Shown in pieces: positions 59,834 through 64,000 of a stretch of 64,000 nucleotides of DNA. The position numbers and the translations under genes are program-made. The notes below the pieces were generated by a model. It saw nothing but the letters and a program-made list of their open reading frames with translations. It made no database searches and was not told where the DNA came from. Within the stretch, counting starts at the first letter, position 1. Each line of letters starts with the position of its first letter. This DNA is from Candidatus Bathyarchaeota archaeon (GTDB lineage: Archaea; Thermoproteota; Bathyarchaeia; Bathyarchaeales; SOJC01). Where the stretch lies: the NCBI GenBank assembly GCA_026014805.1, contig JAOZHR010000026.1, positions 1 through 64,000 on the forward strand, in the 5' to 3' direction.

Positions 59834-62800
59834 ATGCCCTACGTGAAAAAAATCGAATTAAGAGGCTTCAAATCTTTTGGGCCAAAAACAGTAACTGTCA
59901 CCTTAGACAAGGGTTTCACTGCCGTAACAGGACCAAACGGCAGCGGCAAAACAAACATCGTGGACGCTATTCTTTTTGTCTTAGGTGAACTCAGCGCGAG
60001 GAGAATGCGCGCCGAAAACCTGGCTAAATTAATATTCCACGGTTCACCAGATGCGGGATTAGGAAAAGCAAAGTCGGCTAGGGTTGTGCTCCAATTTGAT
60101 AACAAAGATGGGCGTATACCTATAGACACCAACACTGTGACGATATCTAGAGAAGTTTTCAGAAACGGGCAGTGCGTCTACCGACTTAATGGACGAAGAA
60201 TTTCGAGAACAAACATTAATAATATGCTCTCCATGGCAGGGATCTCATCTACTAGCCACAACATAATATTACAAGGCACAATTAACCGCATGACAGACAT
60301 TTCTTCAAAAGACCGCCGAAAGATTCTTGAAGACATGGTGGGCATCGCTCAGTACGATTCTGAGAAAGCAGAAGCAGAAGAAAAACTACGAGTAGCTGAG
60401 ATTTCAATTCGAACTGCCATGGGAAGAATCGACGAGGTGCAGAAACGAGTTGACGACCTTGAAAGAGAAAGAAACGAGCTACTTCGATATAACTTCATAC
60501 AAAACGAAATAAAACGATTTGAAGCAATAAAGCTTTCTCACCAAATCTCAATCACCGAAGAGAAAGGGACGGAAATCTCTTCAAAACTTGAAGAAGCTCA
60601 ACGCAGATTTGAAAACCTACGCCAAGTCCGCGACAAAATGCGGGATAACCGCCATTCCATTGAACGCGAGTGGAGAAGACTCAGCTCGGATATGGTGGAG
60701 GAAGGCGGTACACGGGTTCTTGAAGTTCAAATTAAAATAGGAGATTTGAAATCAAGACTAACTGAACTTTCAACAAAGACAAGTGCAGGCACAACCACTC
60801 TTGAAGGTTTAAGGAAAGTTAGGGAGAACAATATTCAACAGCTTGATTCGATGCAGGCTGAGATAAGTGAAAATCGCAAAAGAATGCAACAGCTAAAAAG
60901 AAAACGAGAGCGACTGTTAAAGGACTTCGACGCCAAACAAGCTGAACATGATATTCTCACCAGCGAGACTACACAACTCTGGGGAGATATTGGAGAAAAC
61001 AGTAAAGAAATCCGGGAAACCGAACAGCAACTTGACAGGCTTTACCAAGAACTCGCTGACTTGAAGGCCGACTATGCTCAAGGGCAAACATCTAAAAGAA
61101 TTTTGCTCCACAGACTAAACGACCTAAAAACTCGAAAGGAAAGGTTCACCGTCACTCTGGAAGAACTAGAAAAATCTTTTGTTGACTTGAAAGACGTTCA
61201 AAAAGAACAGAAAACGCGGCTGAACAGTCTGCAAAAGTCGCTTGAACGTAGAATCATACAGAAAGAGGCAGTTGAACGAGAAATTGATGAAGCAGGAGAA
61301 ATTGCAGGCACCGCACGCGAAGCAGTTGTCGAGTTTGCAACCCAACGGGAACTTGCCGAAGCAGTCGCTGCAGAAGAAAACGCCTTGAGAAACATTGAAG
61401 AATTAGGCGAACTTGGGGTCATCTCAGGCGTTTATGGACGTCTTAAGAATTTGATCAAAATTGAAGGCCGCTACAAACAAGCTTTAGAAGCGGCTGGAGC
61501 AGGTTGGCTAGACGCTTTAGTAGTGCGTGATTTCGAAGCCGCATTTACGTGTGCTGAAACATTGAGACGTCTAAAACTTGGTAGGATTAGAATTATCCCG
61601 ATAAAGGGGCTGGCAAGGAAAGTTGCGAGTCCGCGAGAATTAAGGAATGTTGAGGGATTCGCAACGGCCTTTGTGAAGTGTGCAAGAGAACATGAGCCAG
61701 CAGTTGATTTCGTTTTTGGCGATACGGTCGTTGCAAGGAACGATAAGACAGCATTGGGTGTATGTCAAAAAGGATACAGAAGTGTAACGACAAATGGAGA
61801 CGTTTACGAAGTTGGGGGAGGGTTAGAAAGCGGCTTTTTCCGTGCACCCATCGATTTCTCCGCAATAATTCCAAGCGAAACCGCTATCAAAAGCCTAGAT
61901 GAAGCCGTGAGAGCCCTTAAAGAACACTTAGCAAGAAGAGGAAAAGACGTTTCATTCTTCGAAGAGGAGATAGAGCTAACTCGAAGCGAGATAATAGGAT
62001 TATCTGAAGCCATCGGCACCCTCGATGCTGAAATAGCTAGAGTTAAAAAAAGCACTAAAGTCACAAAACGAAACATCCGACGAATAGGCTTTTACATTCA
62101 AGGCGTTCAAGCAAAGCTGGAAAAAGAAAAAACGGAAATCGGGCTTCAAAAGGCTCAGCGACATGCAATTCGAAAAGACATGCGAAAACTGCGCACCAAA
62201 TTGGCTGAATTAAGGCGCAAAACAGACCCGACACACATACAGAAGCTAGAAATCCAGAGGGATAGATTAGCCGAGAACATTATCATGCTTAGACAAAACT
62301 TAGGTAGTGTCAAAACAGAGTTCTCAACTTTGCAATCGAAATATGACAACGTTCTAAGGTTAGGCTACCGAAACGTCAAAGTTCAGCTTAGGAAGGTAGA
62401 AAAGCAGCTCGCAGTTGTGGAAAAAGAAGTTTATGAGGCACTGCAAGAAAAAGAACAGTTAAAAGAGGAACTTCTCAAGCTCGAAAAATCTAGAGAAGAA
62501 CTTTCTCGCACTGTCCTAGGCGCAAGAGAAGAAGCAAAGAAGTTCACCGCTCAAATTGACGACATTGATAAGGAACTCAGAAAGATAGATGCTGAATACG
62601 AGCGTGCAGACCGTTTGCGCAATCAGCTTCAACTTTCACATCAAACATTACAACTTCAGGTGGACGGTTTTAGACGACAGTTAAGAGAATTCGGCTATGA
62701 AAAATTAATATCAATAACTCCTAGGCAACTTGAAGAAGCTGAAACTTCTCTTAGAATGATGGAATTTGAAGTAGAACGGCTAGGAGCAGTCAACCAGCTC

Positions 62801-63382
62801 GCTCTTTCTCATTACGCTGAACAAATATCCCGCTATAAGGAACTGTCACTACGCATGAACGAGCTGGAACGCGAAAAGCAATCCATAATAGCCTTCATGA
62901 ACGAAGTAGAACGCAAAAAACGCGCGGTCTTCATGGAGGCTTTCGAAAAAATAAATAAAAACTTGAGGAGATACTTCTTAAAAGTAACAGATGGGGGTAA
63001 TGCAGAGCTAAAGCTAGAGAACCCTGAAGACCCGTTCTCCGGAGGCATCGACATGATAGTTCGGTTTCCAGGCAAACAACCCTTACTCGTAAGCGGAGCC
63101 AGCGGCGGAGAAAGATCGGTTTCGGCAGTTGCATTTTTATTGGCCATACAAGAGCTTACGCCAGCCGCATTTTACATTCTTGACGAAGTTGACGCTCACT
63201 TAGATGCCTTGCATGTTGCAAAACTAGGAGAGCTTTTAGCAGAAGAGGCGGACAAATCTCAATTCATAGTAGTCACGTTGAAGCCTGAGATGGTTAACAA
63301 AGCTCAAAAAATTTACGGAGTTTACGAACGCAATGGAGTCTCCAAAGTGGTTTCCACCATGTTCACGGAGGCCAAATCCTAG
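59834..63382 (+). CDS. smc: Chromosome segregation protein SMC
   Basis: This 1182-residue protein has the full SMC plan: N-terminal Walker A GPNGSGKTNIVDAILF near 33-48, a coiled coil, the hinge at about 515-680 (GVISGVYGRLKNLIKIEGRY), a second coiled coil, the signature LVSGASGGERSVSAVAFLLA near 1085, and Walker B FYILDEVDAHLDALH near 1115. It forms the archaeal condensin with ScpA, encoded immediately after it. The start ATG 59834 is followed by YVKKIELRGFKSFG, the typical SMC N-terminus. The length is usual. Confidence 0.97.
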   Translation: MPYVKKIELRGFKSFGPKTVTVTLDKGFTAVTGPNGSGKTNIVDAILFVLGELSARRMRAENLAKLIFHGSPDAGLGKAKSARVVLQFDNKDGRIPIDTNTVTISREVFRNGQCVYRLNGRRISRTNINNMLSMAGISSTSHNIILQGTINRMTDISSKDRRKILEDMVGIAQYDSEKAEAEEKLRVAEISIRTAMGRIDEVQKRVDDLERERNELLRYNFIQNEIKRFEAIKLSHQISITEEKGTEISSKLEEAQRRFENLRQVRDKMRDNRHSIEREWRRLSSDMVEEGGTRVLEVQIKIGDLKSRLTELSTKTSAGTTTLEGLRKVRENNIQQLDSMQAEISENRKRMQQLKRKRERLLKDFDAKQAEHDILTSETTQLWGDIGENSKEIRETEQQLDRLYQELADLKADYAQGQTSKRILLHRLNDLKTRKERFTVTLEELEKSFVDLKDVQKEQKTRLNSLQKSLERRIIQKEAVEREIDEAGEIAGTAREAVVEFATQRELAEAVAAEENALRNIEELGELGVISGVYGRLKNLIKIEGRYKQALEAAGAGWLDALVVRDFEAAFTCAETLRRLKLGRIRIIPIKGLARKVASPRELRNVEGFATAFVKCAREHEPAVDFVFGDTVVARNDKTALGVCQKGYRSVTTNGDVYEVGGGLESGFFRAPIDFSAIIPSETAIKSLDEAVRALKEHLARRGKDVSFFEEEIELTRSEIIGLSEAIGTLDAEIARVKKSTKVTKRNIRRIGFYIQGVQAKLEKEKTEIGLQKAQRHAIRKDMRKLRTKLAELRRKTDPTHIQKLEIQRDRLAENIIMLRQNLGSVKTEFSTLQSKYDNVLRLGYRNVKVQLRKVEKQLAVVEKEVYEALQEKEQLKEELLKLEKSREELSRTVLGAREEAKKFTAQIDDIDKELRKIDAEYERADRLRNQLQLSHQTLQLQVDGFRRQLREFGYEKLISITPRQLEEAETSLRMMEFEVERLGAVNQLALSHYAEQISRYKELSLRMNELEREKQSIIAFMNEVERKKRAVFMEAFEKINKNLRRYFLKVTDGGNAELKLENPEDPFSGGIDMIVRFPGKQPLLVSGASGGERSVSAVAFLLAIQELTPAAFYILDEVDAHLDALHVAKLGELLAEEADKSQFIVVTLKPEMVNKAQKIYGVYERNGVSKVVSTMFTEAKS

Positions 63383-63387
63383 TGACC

Positions 63388-64000
63388 ATGAAAAAACCTT
63401 TTTATCTGCAACCCCCATGGAACATTCTCTTTGAAATTCACAAACTGGAAAAGGTGAAGCCTTGGAACGTTAACATATCCTTCCTGCTGGCGTCTTTCTT
63501 GGATGAAATGCAGAAGCGAGGCGAGGTTGACTTCCGCGCGTCAGGCGTGGCTTTAGACTCTTCTGCTTTCATATATTTAATGAAGTCAAAGCTTCTGCTA
63601 AAACTTGAGGAACCACCTGCTCCACCTAAACTCCCGCCGGACTTCATACCACCACCAATTTTCCTTCCACTACGGTACGAATTAACCTCTACTACGATTG
63701 AACAATTGCTTGAGGCTTTAGATTCGGTTTTGAAAGGCGAAAAACTATTACCATTGAAGCTCCGTTCAGAACCAATTCTACCCCTGCCAACTGATATTCT
63801 GCCTGAAATCGACCGTTATCTAATGGAAATCGAAAACTTGATGGAAAAACTATATACCAACATGCTTTGCCTCTCCAAAGGAAAACCGTTCTTGAACTTC
63901 AAGAAACTCATATTAAAAATGGATAGGGTTGAAGCAATCCGCACCTTTATTCTTCTTCTCTTTCTAGCTCAAAGGCGAAAAATTTGGCTCTGGCAAGAAG
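63388..64000 (+). CDS. scpA: Segregation and condensation protein ScpA (kleisin), 3' part outside the window
   Basis: ATG 63388 (GTG 63382, overlapping the SMC stop, is in frame). At least 204 residues are visible: YLQPPWNILFEIHKLEKVKP, VNISFLLASFLDEMQKRGEV, ASGVALDSSAFIYLMKSKLL, then a Pro-rich linker. This is the kleisin N-terminal helical domain that grips the SMC neck. The C-terminal winged helix that touches the SMC cap is not reached. Tight coupling to smc is the normal operon order. Confidence 0.92.
   Translation, partial: MKKPFYLQPPWNILFEIHKLEKVKPWNVNISFLLASFLDEMQKRGEVDFRASGVALDSSAFIYLMKSKLLLKLEEPPAPPKLPPDFIPPPIFLPLRYELTSTTIEQLLEALDSVLKGEKLLPLKLRSEPILPLPTDILPEIDRYLMEIENLMEKLYTNMLCLSKGKPFLNFKKLILKMDRVEAIRTFILLLFLAQRRKIWLWQE

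Overview
The window reads as a chromosome segment of an archaeon, most likely of the TACK/Bathyarchaeia kind. The pointers are a membrane-bound LonB protease, an archaeal TIP49-like ATPase, TrmY, an NSUN-type RNA methyltransferase beside a family B DNA polymerase, AK6, ThiL, tandem MoeA genes, SMC-ScpA, archaeal tRNA architecture with a bulge-helix-bulge intron, TATA-box promoters, and many GTG/TTG starts. The lineage is inferred from gene content only; no 16S or other decisive marker is present.

Layout. 1-3.7 kb: a cut-off pilin-like gene, a TrmB-type regulator and lonB. 3.9-9.5 kb: an unusual island of two paralogous helical proteins, a Lys-rich coiled-coil protein, a SecB-like protein, and a VWA protein plus CbbQ/NorQ/GvpN-type AAA+ ATPase pair. 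9.6-11.6 kb: MFS and ZIP transporters. 12.5-15.5 kb: a cell-surface operon with a multispan membrane protein, two secreted beta-rich proteins sharing an N-terminal pattern, and a membrane-anchored Cys protein. 15.6-23.1 kb: an accessory-looking stretch with a disulfide oxidoreductase, a CBS protein, an ArsR regulator, an ECF S-component with a probable operator, a methyltransferase, a NicO-like transporter and a GC-rich aldo/keto reductase. It is sprinkled with tRNA T-arm-like fragments, (CCAA)n runs and a repeat family, and ends at a tRNA-Arg gene.

23.5-25.4 kb: a restriction-modification pair in which a DCD-like domain is fused to the DNA methyltransferase. 25.6-30.7 kb: GNAT, Nudix, cupin and membrane proteins, with a decayed copy of a secreted-protein gene start. 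30.9-34.7 kb: endonuclease IV and two overlapping moeA genes. 34.8-39.1 kb: an integrase tail abutting a beheaded phosphatase, then a giant dockerin-bearing solute-binding protein. 39.5-46.9 kb: agmatinase, NSUN methyltransferase, polB, a DUF1922-like zinc ribbon, a nuclease-like protein, AK6 and a DsrE-like protein. 47-51 kb: a dockerin pseudogene and an Asp-box/PKD/CARDB/dockerin secreted protein. 51.2-64 kb: a polyferredoxin membrane protein, TIP49, ThiL, TrmY, three tRNAs, flavodoxin, and SMC-ScpA running off the end.

How the genes fit together. Protein quality control (LonB plus the AAA/VWA/SecB-like island), surface biology (pilin-like, beta-rich and dockerin proteins) and genome maintenance (PolB, SMC-ScpA, Nfo, restriction-modification) dominate. 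The strongest candidates for undescribed biology are the AAA/VWA/SecB-like island and the DCD-methyltransferase restriction system. Mobile-element scars cluster at 15.6-24 kb, 34.8 kb and 47 kb.
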